A stretch of DNA of 64,000 nucleotides, from assembly GCA_905207625.1 (NCBI GenBank), contig CAJLLT010000004.1, positions 37,341-101,340 on the forward strand. The letters run 5' to 3'. Every line of letters starts with the position of its first letter. The first letter of the stretch is position 1. The stretch is from an uncultured Eubacteriales bacterium (GTDB taxonomy: Bacteria > Bacillota > Clostridia > Oscillospirales > UBA644). Below, one piece after another: positions 41,784 to 50,803 of this stretch. Below the pieces are notes generated by a model. It saw only the letters and a list, made by a program, of their open reading frames with translations. It was not told the origin of the DNA and did no database searches. A program made the position numbers and the translations under genes.

Positions 41784-42491
41784 TTGTTAAGTTTTTTGCT
41801 CGGAGTGCTCCGCCTTGCGGGGCTTGCGATAATCTATGCGGGAATTCCCGCGATAATCCTTATCGAATTCGTATTGCCTGCACTTATTTACTTTTTCTCC
41901 CGGGCCGTACTGTTTTTCCGTTTTGCATTCAGTAAAGGCAGTTTCCGCCCGGTGGGTCCGCTCAGTTTCATATTTCCGAATACAAAGGGGAAACCCGACG
42001 CACTCATTCTTTCGGCAAATAAACTCTATGCTGTAAAACTGCTTTCTCTCCGGAAGCTCCGGAGTACCGTAACCTTTACCTCCCCCGAAAAATGGGAGGT
42101 TTCCAGATATATTCCGGACACCTCAAAGGCGAAAGAAAGCGCATTGGCGAAAACGGTACATAAGCTTCAAAGGCGTAACTACACAAAAAAAGCGCCTTCG
42201 GGACTGATCAAATATGTCGCAGCCATAAATCGTGCCCTCGACGGAGAGCAGATTGACTGTGTCCCGGTATATCTTTTCAATCCGGGAATAAAGCTTGTGA
42301 GGACGGCGGATCATGTGGAGCTGGTAAACGGAGATGTTACCTTTTACGGAGCCGTCGTTGCGGAGAGTATATATCCCGAAAGAATAAAAGAAAGCATTGA
42401 AAACCCGGTAAAAAGGGCTGAAATAATGAAAAAGGCTGTTTCGGCTCTGAGAGGGAAGCACATATCCGGAGAAAAAGGAGAAAACAGATGA
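41784..42491 (+). CDS. Unrecognised protein with N-terminal membrane hairpin, first gene of the MutS-like operon
   Basis: A 235-residue protein I do not recognise. Residues 1-45 are strongly hydrophobic and could form two membrane helices; the rest is soluble and basic, with a beta-rich part around 65-110 (DALILSANKLYAVKLL) and 150-200 (QIDCVPVYLFNPG), a pattern loosely like nuclease-related (NERD) domains, but I see no clear catalytic set. The start is TTG with GGAGG 6 bases upstream. Its stop overlaps the start of the first MutS-like gene (ATGA), so a shared role is likely. Confidence 0.6.
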   Translation: MLSFLLGVLRLAGLAIIYAGIPAIILIEFVLPALIYFFSRAVLFFRFAFSKGSFRPVGPLSFIFPNTKGKPDALILSANKLYAVKLLSLRKLRSTVTFTSPEKWEVSRYIPDTSKAKESALAKTVHKLQRRNYTKKAPSGLIKYVAAINRALDGEQIDCVPVYLFNPGIKLVRTADHVELVNGDVTFYGAVVAESIYPERIKESIENPVKRAEIMKKAVSALRGKHISGEKGENR

Positions 42492-44053
42492 AGTTATTTT
42501 TTGACCCCATAAAGATGCAGGAAAATGAGTCTGAACTTGACAAATGTGTGGCGGCTGATCTCCGGCTCGATGACATTCTTCACGGACTTATCTCGGATAA
42601 AGAAATGGAAACGGCGGCAAAAAAGGTTCTTATGCAGTTTTGCCGCGATGAAAGTATAATCGACTACCGCCAGCAGATAGTATACGATCTTATCGGGAAT
42701 GACGGGGTTTTCCGCCTGTTTTCAGACCTCCGTGACGGACTTGTGCAGCTGAACGAACTTTATCAGATGAATATGTTCAGACAGATTCCGGAGACCAGGG
42801 CGCTGAAAACATTTCTTATAACCGAAAAATTCACCCGTATATACTCACGTCTGCTGGCAAAGGCTGAAGACACAGACACCTCAGAGCTCTCTCCGGCATT
42901 TTCACAGATTATCACCGATATTCGTGACACCGACAGGAAAGCCGAACTTGACAGAATGGAAAAAGATGTCAGAGCCATGAGAGAAGGGCTGAAAAAACTT
43001 GAGTCCGTCCGGTTCAACCGTTTCTTTTCCAGGGGGCAGAATATCGAAAACAGCATAATGCCCGCCACGGAAGAACCGTCCCTGACAAAGCATATATCAG
43101 ACCTCGCCGCAGGACTGGGGCTTGACGTAAACGAAGCAAACGTATGCGCGCTCCAGGTAAGCCGGGAGCTGACACGTCCGGTATTCCTCGCGTTGCACGA
43201 AGAGTACAAAGACGTTTTCGACGGCATAGAGCGCTTTCACTCGGAATATGAGAAAACCTTTGACGGTGAATGGCTTGATCTGATACCAAAACTCAGTGCC
43301 GTAATAGCCTTCGCCCTTATTTTCCGTAAGCTCAAGGCATCCGGATTTCCCGTAACAAAAGGTAAAACCGCTGTCAACACTGAAATTGAAGGGCTATACA
43401 GCCTTGCCCTTGCCTCGAAAGGCGCAACTCCCGGGCAGGTCGTATGCAACGATTTAAATACAACTCCGGACAGGAAATTCTTCTTTATTATGGGTCCCAA
43501 TGCCGGAGGAAAAACCGTTTTTCTTTCCGCGCTGGCGATGTGCAGACTCATGTTCCAGGGGTGCGGGATCGTTCCCGCAAAATCGGCGAAAATACGTATT
43601 GTCAGACGGCTTTTCACCCATTTTCCCGTGGAAGAGTACAACGATGAAAGCGGACGGCTTGTGGAAGAGCAGAATCGGGTAGACAAAATCCTCGCCGCAG
43701 TCGGCAACGGAGACTGTGCGGCATTCTTCAACGAAACCTACTCGTCAACAAAGGCGGACGTGGCATACCGGTTATCCTCGGAGCTGTGTGAAAACGTCCG
43801 GAAACATGATGTTGAAGGACTTTTCGTTACCCATCTGCATTCTCTGAAGGACTATGCAACCTCAACGGAACAGCAGGCGCCGCATATAGGAATACTCACT
43901 GCCGCCAAGGACGGCAGGACGGGACAGAGAACGTACAGAATAGTACCCATGACCAGTCAGAATTCTTCGTTTGCGGAAGATATACTTGAAAAATACGGTA
44001 TGACTGCGGCACAGATGTTCCAACGCCTGAAACTCAAGAAGGAGGGCAGATAA
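42488..44053 (+). CDS. MutS-like ATPase, first of a tandem pair
   Basis: A 521-residue protein with the MutS lever/clamp-like helical part (about 60-300) and the ABC-type ATPase of domain V. Walker A is MGPNAGGKTVFLSAL near 334-348; the Walker B region AAFFNETYSST near 410-420 has Asn where MutS has Asp; FVTHLHSL near 460 provides the H-loop. The mismatch-recognition domain I with its Phe-x-Glu is absent, and so is a Smr nuclease domain, so it is neither MutS nor MutS2. Nucleic-acid remodelling is likely; the target is unknown. Confidence 0.75.
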   Translation: MKLFFDPIKMQENESELDKCVAADLRLDDILHGLISDKEMETAAKKVLMQFCRDESIIDYRQQIVYDLIGNDGVFRLFSDLRDGLVQLNELYQMNMFRQIPETRALKTFLITEKFTRIYSRLLAKAEDTDTSELSPAFSQIITDIRDTDRKAELDRMEKDVRAMREGLKKLESVRFNRFFSRGQNIENSIMPATEEPSLTKHISDLAAGLGLDVNEANVCALQVSRELTRPVFLALHEEYKDVFDGIERFHSEYEKTFDGEWLDLIPKLSAVIAFALIFRKLKASGFPVTKGKTAVNTEIEGLYSLALASKGATPGQVVCNDLNTTPDRKFFFIMGPNAGGKTVFLSALAMCRLMFQGCGIVPAKSAKIRIVRRLFTHFPVEEYNDESGRLVEEQNRVDKILAAVGNGDCAAFFNETYSSTKADVAYRLSSELCENVRKHDVEGLFVTHLHSLKDYATSTEQQAPHIGILTAAKDGRTGQRTYRIVPMTSQNSSFAEDILEKYGMTAAQMFQRLKLKKEGR

Positions 44054-45577
44054 ATGCTTCCGGAATTTGACCTTTTATACAAAAATCCGAAAAAAATATC
44101 ACCTTCGAAGCAACTGGATATGGCTATGGAAAGCCTTCTTCTGAAAGAGACCGTGGACCTTCTGACAGTCAATCCGATATACCGGAGACAGATATTTGAA
44201 TTGTTACGCTATCCGGAACAGGACCGGGAAAATCTCGTATGGAGGCAGCAGGCACTGGCAGATTTTGAAGCAAATGAAAGTCTGTTGCATGAATTTGAAA
44301 AAATCCATGAAAAGGATCTTCAGCTTCAGGAATCAATGAAGCTTCTCAAACGCAGTTTTTCCGAAATACAGACCTCGGGAAATAAATCCAGAACCTCCAA
44401 CAAGGATTCTGCCGTATCCACGATAAAGACCCTTGCCGACTGCGTCGATAAAGCCCTGGGACTGTATACTGCTTATAAAACCGCCTTCGGCAGGGCTAAA
44501 GTAAAATCTGAAATATTCACCGGAATGAAGAGTTTCGTGGAGGAAATGACGGAAAGACCCGAATTCGGTGAACTCTCGGCTCTTTCCTCAGAACTTTTCG
44601 AATCCGTGGACCTGAGCACGTCTTACGTCATACTTGCAAAGATCGATGAGTACCTTCGGATATGTGACTGCGAAATGTTCATGCTTTCCTCCGACCCTTA
44701 CTGCTACGGGGAAAACTCGGGATCGAGAAAAGACAAATCCCTCCCGGTGGCTTTCATAGGCTTTGAGCAGGAATCGGACAGCCAGCTCAGTTTTTTTGCG
44801 GAACGGAGCATGGTGAAGCTGACAAACCTGCTGCAATCAGTGGTCACCCAGCTCAGGCAACCTTTTGAAAAACTGGCGGACGGGTTCTTTTTCTATGATT
44901 TTGCTTTTATATACAAGAGAAAACTGGCGGACCTCGGACTCCCCTGCTGTACACCGGAATTCAATGAAAAAGGATGCAGATTTGAATGCAGAAATATTTA
45001 TGACCTGTGGTTCGCGCTGAAACAGCGTCAAAAAGACCCTCTTGCCGTTCCGGGGAAAACGCTTGTACCCAACGATGCCATTCTGACTGAGGACTGTCCC
45101 GTTTGTGTGATCTCAGGCAGGAACAATGCGGGAAAAACGGTATTTCTGAGAGCAATAGGACTGATACAGGTTCTGGCTCAGTCCGGACTTCCCGTTCCCT
45201 GCACCGAAGCTTTAGTCACCCCTGCAGCAACGGTATTCGCGTATTTCACCGCCCTGGATATAGGTCAGGGGCGGTTTGAAGAGGAAGTGGAGACCTGTTC
45301 CGGATTCCTGGATGTGATGCAGCCGAACGATCTGCTCCTGTTCAACGAAGTATACCAATCCACGGCATACGACGAGGGTTCTGAGGCACTCTCGGAATTC
45401 ATGACAATGGCGGCACTTTGCGGCGCGAAAACCGTTGCGGTGACCCACCTGCCGGATATCCGCGGAAATATGGAAAAGCTACGGAAAGAATACGGATTCA
45501 AAGGGACCGTGTCCTACCTCAAAGCGGAGGAAAAAGACGGAAAGGCTACCCACAGATTCGTTTCCGATGTGGAATAG
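44054..45577 (+). CDS. MutS-like ATPase, second of a tandem pair
   Basis: A 507-residue paralogue of the preceding gene, starting at the base after its stop. The layout is the same: a helical part followed by a MutS domain V with Walker A SGRNNAGKTVFLRAIG near 352-367, Walker B LLLFNEVYQST near 424-434, again with Asn for Asp, and VTHLPDI near 463 as the H-loop. No mismatch-binding domain is present. MutS-type ATPases act as dimers, so the two products probably form a heterodimer. A hairpin follows. Confidence 0.75.
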   Translation: MLPEFDLLYKNPKKISPSKQLDMAMESLLLKETVDLLTVNPIYRRQIFELLRYPEQDRENLVWRQQALADFEANESLLHEFEKIHEKDLQLQESMKLLKRSFSEIQTSGNKSRTSNKDSAVSTIKTLADCVDKALGLYTAYKTAFGRAKVKSEIFTGMKSFVEEMTERPEFGELSALSSELFESVDLSTSYVILAKIDEYLRICDCEMFMLSSDPYCYGENSGSRKDKSLPVAFIGFEQESDSQLSFFAERSMVKLTNLLQSVVTQLRQPFEKLADGFFFYDFAFIYKRKLADLGLPCCTPEFNEKGCRFECRNIYDLWFALKQRQKDPLAVPGKTLVPNDAILTEDCPVCVISGRNNAGKTVFLRAIGLIQVLAQSGLPVPCTEALVTPAATVFAYFTALDIGQGRFEEEVETCSGFLDVMQPNDLLLFNEVYQSTAYDEGSEALSEFMTMAALCGAKTVAVTHLPDIRGNMEKLRKEYGFKGTVSYLKAEEKDGKATHRFVSDVE

Positions 45578-45612
45578 GTCCCGGGGCACGGCACGAAAGA
45601 TACATATGCAGC

Positions 45613-45642
45613 ACGGCGGACAGCAAAAACTGTCCGCCGTTT
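45613..45642. terminator. Hairpin between the converging MutS-like and pdp genes
   Basis: A perfect 11-bp stem (ACGGCGGACAG with CTGTCCGCCGT) and a 6-base loop. T content after the stem is modest (TTTCCGTTT), so termination is likely but not certain. Confidence 0.7.
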
Positions 45643-45655
45643 CCGTTTCAAATCA

Positions 45656-46957
45656 TTATCTTACTATGCCGTAAATAAGAGGTTTCTTTTCAGGCTCGGA
45701 ATCACCGATATTTACCGCGGCAAGGAACTTTGCCGCCGCTTCGGAAACAGGTCTCCGTCCTCCGGCGTAGAGCGTACAGAGTACATCACCCTTTTTCACC
45801 CTGTCACCGGTCTTTCGATGAAGAACTATTCCCGCAGAGAAATCTATCTTATCTTCCTTCGATGCCCTTCCTGCACCGAGTATGACACTTGCGGATCCGA
45901 TCTGCTCCGCATCCATGGAGGTAATATAACCGTCCCTATCACAGACCACATCATACTCAACCTCTGCCTTCGGGAAAAGGGACGTATCCCGAATATACCT
46001 GATATCCCCACCCTGCGCGGCGATCCATTCAAGCATCGTCTCATAGGCTTTTGCAGAATCAATTGCGTGTTCCACCTCGGAGCGGGATCTTTCGGCGGTC
46101 CATCCGTGAACAAGCATCACCATTTCAGAGGCAAGTGCTACGCAGACTTCGTACAGATCCCCCTTGCTCTCCCCCTTCAGGACCTTCACCGCTTCCATCA
46201 CCTCAAGGGCATTTCCGATGGCGTTGCCAAGGGGCGCATCCATGGATGTGAGCAATGCCGCCATATTTCTGCCGCAATGCTTGCCTATGCGGACCATTTC
46301 CCCGGCAAGCATTTTTGCGTCCTCCGGAGTTTTCATGAACGCACCGCTGCCGACCTTTACGTCAAGAACAATGGAATGAGATCCGGCAGCAAGTTTTTTA
46401 CTCATGATGCTGGAGGTTATCAGAGGTATGCTGTCAACCGTTGCGGTAACATCCCGGAGGGCGTACAGTTTCTTGTCCGCCGGGGTAAGATTTCCGCTCT
46501 GACCAATGACAGCGACACCTATCCGCTCCACCTGATTCATAAATTCTTCTTCGGACAGAGTGGTACGGTAACCGGGGATGGATTCCAGTTTGTCCACAGT
46601 TCCGCCGGTATGTCCAAGCCCGCGCCCGGACATTTTGGTGACCTTGCACCCAAGACTTGCTACTATCGGAGCAACGATGAGAGTCGTCTTATCGCCGACC
46701 CCCCCGGTGCTGTGTTTATCCACGGACAGATTCCCGAACCGGGACAGATCCATCATATCTCCCGATGCCGCCATGGCCTCGGTAAGATAAACTATTTCGG
46801 GATCGGTCATCCCCTGAAAACATATAGCCATTGCGAGAGCTGATGCCTGATAGTCGGGAATTTCCCCTGCGGTATACCCGGAAATAAAATAGTTTATTTC
46901 TTCCCGGGAAAGAGCCTTTCCCTCCTTTTTTTTGAGTATAATATCGTACATTCTCAT
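45656..46957 (-). CDS. pdp: Pyrimidine-nucleoside phosphorylase
   Basis: A 433-residue nucleoside phosphorylase II that splits uridine or thymidine with phosphate into base and (deoxy)ribose 1-phosphate. Motifs: DLSRFGNLSVDKHSTGGVGD near 75-94, SGRGLGHTGGTVDKLES near 113-129 (the family signature), ITSSIMSKKLAAGSHSIV near 180 and DVKVGSGAFMK near 201. The C-terminal barrel-sandwich domain is present. It is the last gene of the Bmp transporter transcript, so imported nucleosides are split right after entry. Product specificity (Pdp rather than DeoA) is inferred from the Gram-positive context. Confidence 0.92.
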   Translation of the reverse strand: MRMYDIILKKKEGKALSREEINYFISGYTAGEIPDYQASALAMAICFQGMTDPEIVYLTEAMAASGDMMDLSRFGNLSVDKHSTGGVGDKTTLIVAPIVASLGCKVTKMSGRGLGHTGGTVDKLESIPGYRTTLSEEEFMNQVERIGVAVIGQSGNLTPADKKLYALRDVTATVDSIPLITSSIMSKKLAAGSHSIVLDVKVGSGAFMKTPEDAKMLAGEMVRIGKHCGRNMAALLTSMDAPLGNAIGNALEVMEAVKVLKGESKGDLYEVCVALASEMVMLVHGWTAERSRSEVEHAIDSAKAYETMLEWIAAQGGDIRYIRDTSLFPKAEVEYDVVCDRDGYITSMDAEQIGSASVILGAGRASKEDKIDFSAGIVLHRKTGDRVKKGDVLCTLYAGGRRPVSEAAAKFLAAVNIGDSEPEKKPLIYGIVR

Positions 46958-46980
46958 ATGAAACTCTCCTTACACGGAGA

Positions 46981-47006
46981 CGGAGCTGTGTTCAATGACA
47001 GCTCCG
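46981..47006 (-). other. Hairpin between the second permease gene and pdp
   Basis: A perfect 9-bp inverted repeat (CGGAGCTGT with ACAGCTCCG), 8-base loop, no T-run on the minus strand. It may stabilise or tune the mRNA between the transporter and the phosphorylase. Confidence 0.5.
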
Positions 47007-47024
47007 CCCCTTTCTGATATTCTT

Positions 47025-47975
47025 TTACCTTGCGCCCTTGTCGTAGGGTATACCTTCCGCTTTGGGAGCTCTCGAATTTCTGGAAGTGAAGATAAGCACA
47101 ATCAGGGATATGATATAAGGAATCATATTGTAGATCGCGCCGGGCAGATTGAGCTGAGAAAGAAAATCTATTCCGGAATATACGTTGGACAAAGCACGGA
47201 AAAGTCCGAAAAGCAACGCCGCAAGCGCTATCCTGGTGGGTTTCCATTGCCCGAAGATCATGACAGCCAGGGACAGGAAGCCGAAGCCGGCAACACCGTA
47301 CTCAAACTTCCATTCGCTCACTCCGGCAGTAATATAGGCTATACCACCTATACCGCCGAGGGCACCGGAAATCATAACTCCGGCATACCTCATTTTGAAT
47401 ACATTTATACCGACACTTGCCGCGGCCTGGGGATGCTCGCCGCATGCCATGAGGCGCAGACCGAACTTTGTCTTGTACAGAACCACATAAGACGCTGCTA
47501 TCAGAACCACTGTAAGCACTGTCAGCCAGCTGAACTGTATGTCCCCGATCCGGAACATAAGAGCCTGCTTGGGTCCGATATAGTGAACAATGGAAGATAC
47601 GTTGCTTACGTCTTTTGACGTGTTGATAGCTTTTACGATTACGGTAGCGGCGGCCACGCCGAGGATATTCATCGCCGTACCGATTATAGTCTGATCCGCG
47701 GCAAAGGAGACGCTCGCGACCGCAAGAAGCAGAGAGTACAGAAGTCCGACAACGGCTGAGACAATAACCGTCAGAAGTATTATCACAACCGCAGGAGTCG
47801 ACGGGAAGGATTCGGCAATAACCCTCATCGTCAGAGCTCCGCCAAGAGCCCCCATTACCATAATACCTTCAAGTCCGAGGTTTATAACACCGGAGTGCTC
47901 AGAGAAGCATCCGCCCAAAGCCACAAGAGTCAGCACGGAAGCGTAGAGAAGAGTATATTGCAGCAAAAGTTGCAT
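47025..47975 (-). CDS. Nucleoside ABC transporter permease (NupQ-like)
   Basis: A 316-residue inner-membrane permease of the branched-chain/nucleoside type with about nine helices. Family segments: ALGGCFSEHSGVINLGLEGIM split over residues 20-40, KTKFGLRLMACGEHPQAA near 167-184 (the ATPase-coupling EAA-like loop) and GALGGIGGIAYI near 206. It pairs with the next permease; its ATG overlaps the stop of that gene by one base (TAATG). Substrates are likely purine and pyrimidine nucleosides. Confidence 0.88.
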   Translation of the reverse strand: MQLLLQYTLLYASVLTLVALGGCFSEHSGVINLGLEGIMVMGALGGALTMRVIAESFPSTPAVVIILLTVIVSAVVGLLYSLLLAVASVSFAADQTIIGTAMNILGVAAATVIVKAINTSKDVSNVSSIVHYIGPKQALMFRIGDIQFSWLTVLTVVLIAASYVVLYKTKFGLRLMACGEHPQAAASVGINVFKMRYAGVMISGALGGIGGIAYITAGVSEWKFEYGVAGFGFLSLAVMIFGQWKPTRIALAALLFGLFRALSNVYSGIDFLSQLNLPGAIYNMIPYIISLIVLIFTSRNSRAPKAEGIPYDKGAR

Positions 47976-49117
47976 TATTCCTCGCCTCCTTTCGCAGCGT
48001 TCTCATTTTCCTTTATCTTTAATTTTTCTTCCCTTTTAGCTATACGTTTGTTCATGACATGTTTCATAAACAGAACGAAGCCGCACAGATAGATAATGAT
48101 TGAGGAAATAAGATCGGATATCTGAGAACAGTACATTGTCTTGTCAACATACGCGCCGCCGGCGGTTATATGCTGGATAAAGAAGGAGGAGAAGATCGAT
48201 CCGATAGGGTTAAGACCTCCGAGGAAGGCGGCGGCAATACCGTTGAAGCCCATGGCAGGCACGGAAGATATACCGCATTCCCACTGCTCAATGCCCGTCA
48301 GGTAATACAGGGAGGCGCCGAGTCCCGCGAGGGCTCCGCCGATAGCCAGAGTGACTATCATATTCCGCTTTTCAGTCATTCCGCTGTATTTCGCGGCATT
48401 CTTGTTGAAGCCGGTCGCCTTGAGTTCATATCCGAACTTTGTCTTTTCAAGGATTATCCATATAACAACGGAAACTATCACCGCCAGGGGTATGGCGATA
48501 GTTACGTATTTGTTGTTATTGAAAAGCTTCCCGAGTCCCAGCGACGGGATAAGGGCACTTTCGTTGCTGTAGGCTATCTGCTGGGTATAAGGGCTTGTCG
48601 CCTCTTTGACATTGTCCAGCAACATATTCACACAGTACAGCATTATCCAGTTCAGCATAATGCCGCTGATGACCTCGTTGACGTTGAAATAAGCTTTAAG
48701 AAGTCCGCTTGTTGCACCCATCAGCGCGCCTGCGATAATGGCAATCAAAGCACACATCCACCAGGGAAGATGCCACGCAAGGGCGGCATATATAGCCACA
48801 CCCGCGCCTATAGTGTACTGCCCTGCGGCTCCGATATTGAAAAGTCCCACTTTATAGCAGAACAGTATCGACAGGGAGCAGAGGATCAGGGGGGCGGTAT
48901 TGACAAGGGTGGTTCCGAAATACTTCAGCCGGGATTCGGGTCTTTTATACGTCATAAAGTTCCGGACAAGATCGGATATACCCTTGAAAGCTCCGTCCGG
49001 ATTTATTATAAGCAGGACTATGAAGCCTATGAGCAGACCGAGAACTATACAGATAAGAGAGGAAGCCACGGATTGCACAGCGCTGTTTTTAAGAATCGAT
49101 TCACGCTTTCTTTTCAT
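47975..49117 (-). CDS. Nucleoside ABC transporter permease (NupP-like)
   Basis: A 380-residue permease with about eight helices. Key segments: SLSILFCYKVGLFNIGAAGQ near 80-99, LKAYFNVNEVISGIMLNWI near 140-158, EKTKFGYELKATGFNKNAA near 228-246 (coupling loop) and GFNGIAAAFLGGLNPIG near 297-313. The start at 49117 was chosen for a GGGGG site 9 bases upstream; it overlaps the ATPase gene by 17 bases. It forms a heterodimer with the NupQ-like permease. Confidence 0.88.
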   Translation of the reverse strand: MKRKRESILKNSAVQSVASSLICIVLGLLIGFIVLLIINPDGAFKGISDLVRNFMTYKRPESRLKYFGTTLVNTAPLILCSLSILFCYKVGLFNIGAAGQYTIGAGVAIYAALAWHLPWWMCALIAIIAGALMGATSGLLKAYFNVNEVISGIMLNWIMLYCVNMLLDNVKEATSPYTQQIAYSNESALIPSLGLGKLFNNNKYVTIAIPLAVIVSVVIWIILEKTKFGYELKATGFNKNAAKYSGMTEKRNMIVTLAIGGALAGLGASLYYLTGIEQWECGISSVPAMGFNGIAAAFLGGLNPIGSIFSSFFIQHITAGGAYVDKTMYCSQISDLISSIIIYLCGFVLFMKHVMNKRIAKREEKLKIKENENAAKGGEE

Positions 49118-50651
49118 CTGCAACATCCCCCTTTCCCGCTCCTGCCATGTAAAGACCGAGCTGTTCCACAGTAGCCGTTTCAGGATCAAATTCGCCGACG
49201 ATGCGTCCCTCATACATTACAAGGATCCGGTCAGCCACGGACATGACCTCATCCAGATCAAGGGAAACAAGCAGCACCGCACAGCCTCTGTCTCTCTGCT
49301 GAACCAGCAGGTTATGCACAAACTCGATCGCTCCCACGTCAAGACCGCGGGTGGGCTGAACGGCTATGAGAAGTTTATGCTCCCTGTCCGCTTCACGGGC
49401 AATGATTGCCTTTTGCTGATTGCCTCCGGACATACTCCGGGCTTTTGTCACCGGCCCCTGTCCGGAACGGATATCGTATTCTCCAATAAGTCTGTCCGCA
49501 TAAGCCCGGATATTCTTCCTTTTCAGGAATCCGGCTTTATTCGTGAACTCCGGCTCAAAATAGCGCTGAAGAACAAGGTTGTCCTCAAGGGAATAGTCAA
49601 GGACCAGACCGTGTTTGTGTCTGTCCTCAGGAATGTGGCTGAGTCCGCTCATGTTGCGTTTTCTTATGGAAGCACGGGTAATGTCCTTCCCCAGGAGCTC
49701 AAGACTGCCTTTTTTTATGGGTTCAAGACCCGTTATTCCGTAAACAAGCTCCGTCTGTCCGTTTCCGTCTATACCGGCAATACATACAATCTCTCCGGAA
49801 CGGACGTCAAAGGACACATCTTTTACGGCATTGTTCTTATGTAATTTGCTTGCAACGGTCATATTCCTGACCCGGAGAACCGGTTCACCGGGCTTTGCCT
49901 CATTCTTTTTGACCGTAAAATCCACTTCACGGCCGACCATCATCTTTGAAAGTTCGGCTTTCGTGGTTTCCGCAACGTTGACTGTACCTATAAACTTACC
50001 CCTGCGGAGAACGGTACAGCGATCGGCGACTTCCATTATTTCATTAAGTTTATGGGATATAAAAAGTATAGATTTTCCTTCTGCGGCAAGTCCGTGCATT
50101 ATACCCATCAGATCCGTAATTTCACTTGGGGTAAGAACCGCCGTAGGTTCGTCGAAAATAAGTATTTCGTTATCCCGGTACAGCATTTTCAGTATTTCGG
50201 TCTTCTGCTGCATTCCCACGGTAATATCTTCTATCAGAGCATCCGGATCCACCTGCAGACCGTATTTCTCGGAAAGCTCCATTACCTTTTTCCGGGCTTC
50301 CTTCTTCCTGAGAAATCCGGCGGTGTTCGGCTCGGTACCAAGAATTATGTTATCAAGTACGGAGAAGCATTCTACAAGTTTGAAATGCTGATGCACCATT
50401 CCTATGCCCAGAGCATTCGCATCATTCGGATCTTTTATAACGACGGGCTTACCGTCTTTGCGTATTTCGCCCTCCTCAGCCTGATACAACCCGAAAAGCA
50501 CAGACATAAGTGTGCTTTTTCCCGCGCCGTTTTCACCGAGAAGAGCATGAATCTCGCCCTTTTTCAATCTTAAAGTCACGTTATCGTTCGCGACGATACC
50601 GGGGAAACGCTTGGTAATATTAAGCATTTCCACAGCATAAGGCTGATCCAT
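49101..50651 (-). CDS. Nucleoside ABC transporter ATPase with two nucleotide-binding domains
   Basis: A 516-residue duplicated ATPase. The first domain has Walker A GENGAGKSTL near 39-48, a Q-loop near VHQHF, and ILIFDEPTAVLTPSE near 163-177; the second has a degenerate P-loop GIDGNGQTEL near 290 and MSGGNQQKAIIAREADRE near 405-422. This asymmetric pattern is typical of sugar and nucleoside importers (NupO/YufO, RbsA type). The start at 50651 follows GGAAGGGAG; the frame is open upstream but crosses a terminator. It is 64 bases after that terminator. Confidence 0.9.
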   Translation of the reverse strand: MDQPYAVEMLNITKRFPGIVANDNVTLRLKKGEIHALLGENGAGKSTLMSVLFGLYQAEEGEIRKDGKPVVIKDPNDANALGIGMVHQHFKLVECFSVLDNIILGTEPNTAGFLRKKEARKKVMELSEKYGLQVDPDALIEDITVGMQQKTEILKMLYRDNEILIFDEPTAVLTPSEITDLMGIMHGLAAEGKSILFISHKLNEIMEVADRCTVLRRGKFIGTVNVAETTKAELSKMMVGREVDFTVKKNEAKPGEPVLRVRNMTVASKLHKNNAVKDVSFDVRSGEIVCIAGIDGNGQTELVYGITGLEPIKKGSLELLGKDITRASIRKRNMSGLSHIPEDRHKHGLVLDYSLEDNLVLQRYFEPEFTNKAGFLKRKNIRAYADRLIGEYDIRSGQGPVTKARSMSGGNQQKAIIAREADREHKLLIAVQPTRGLDVGAIEFVHNLLVQQRDRGCAVLLVSLDLDEVMSVADRILVMYEGRIVGEFDPETATVEQLGLYMAGAGKGDVADEKKA

Positions 50652-50714
50652 GGTCTCACTCCCTTCCGATGTTTGATCGGTTCTATGGTTCGTACTCCCT
50701 GCAACGGAATACAT

Positions 50715-50750
50715 GAAAAAAGACAGGGGTGTCATTGGACACCCCTGTCA
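50715..50750 (-). terminator. Intrinsic terminator between bmp and the transporter ATPase gene
   Basis: On the minus strand a perfect 12-bp stem (GACAGGGGTGTC with GACACCCCTGTC) with a 4-base loop (CAAT), then TTTTTT. It lies inside the operon; no promoter was found between it and the ATPase gene, so it probably lowers transcription of the membrane subunits relative to the binding protein. Confidence 0.9.
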
Positions 50751-50803
50751 ATATGTGCCCTCAATGTCAAGATGACACAAGATTTCTGTTATTTACGAAG
50801 ACC

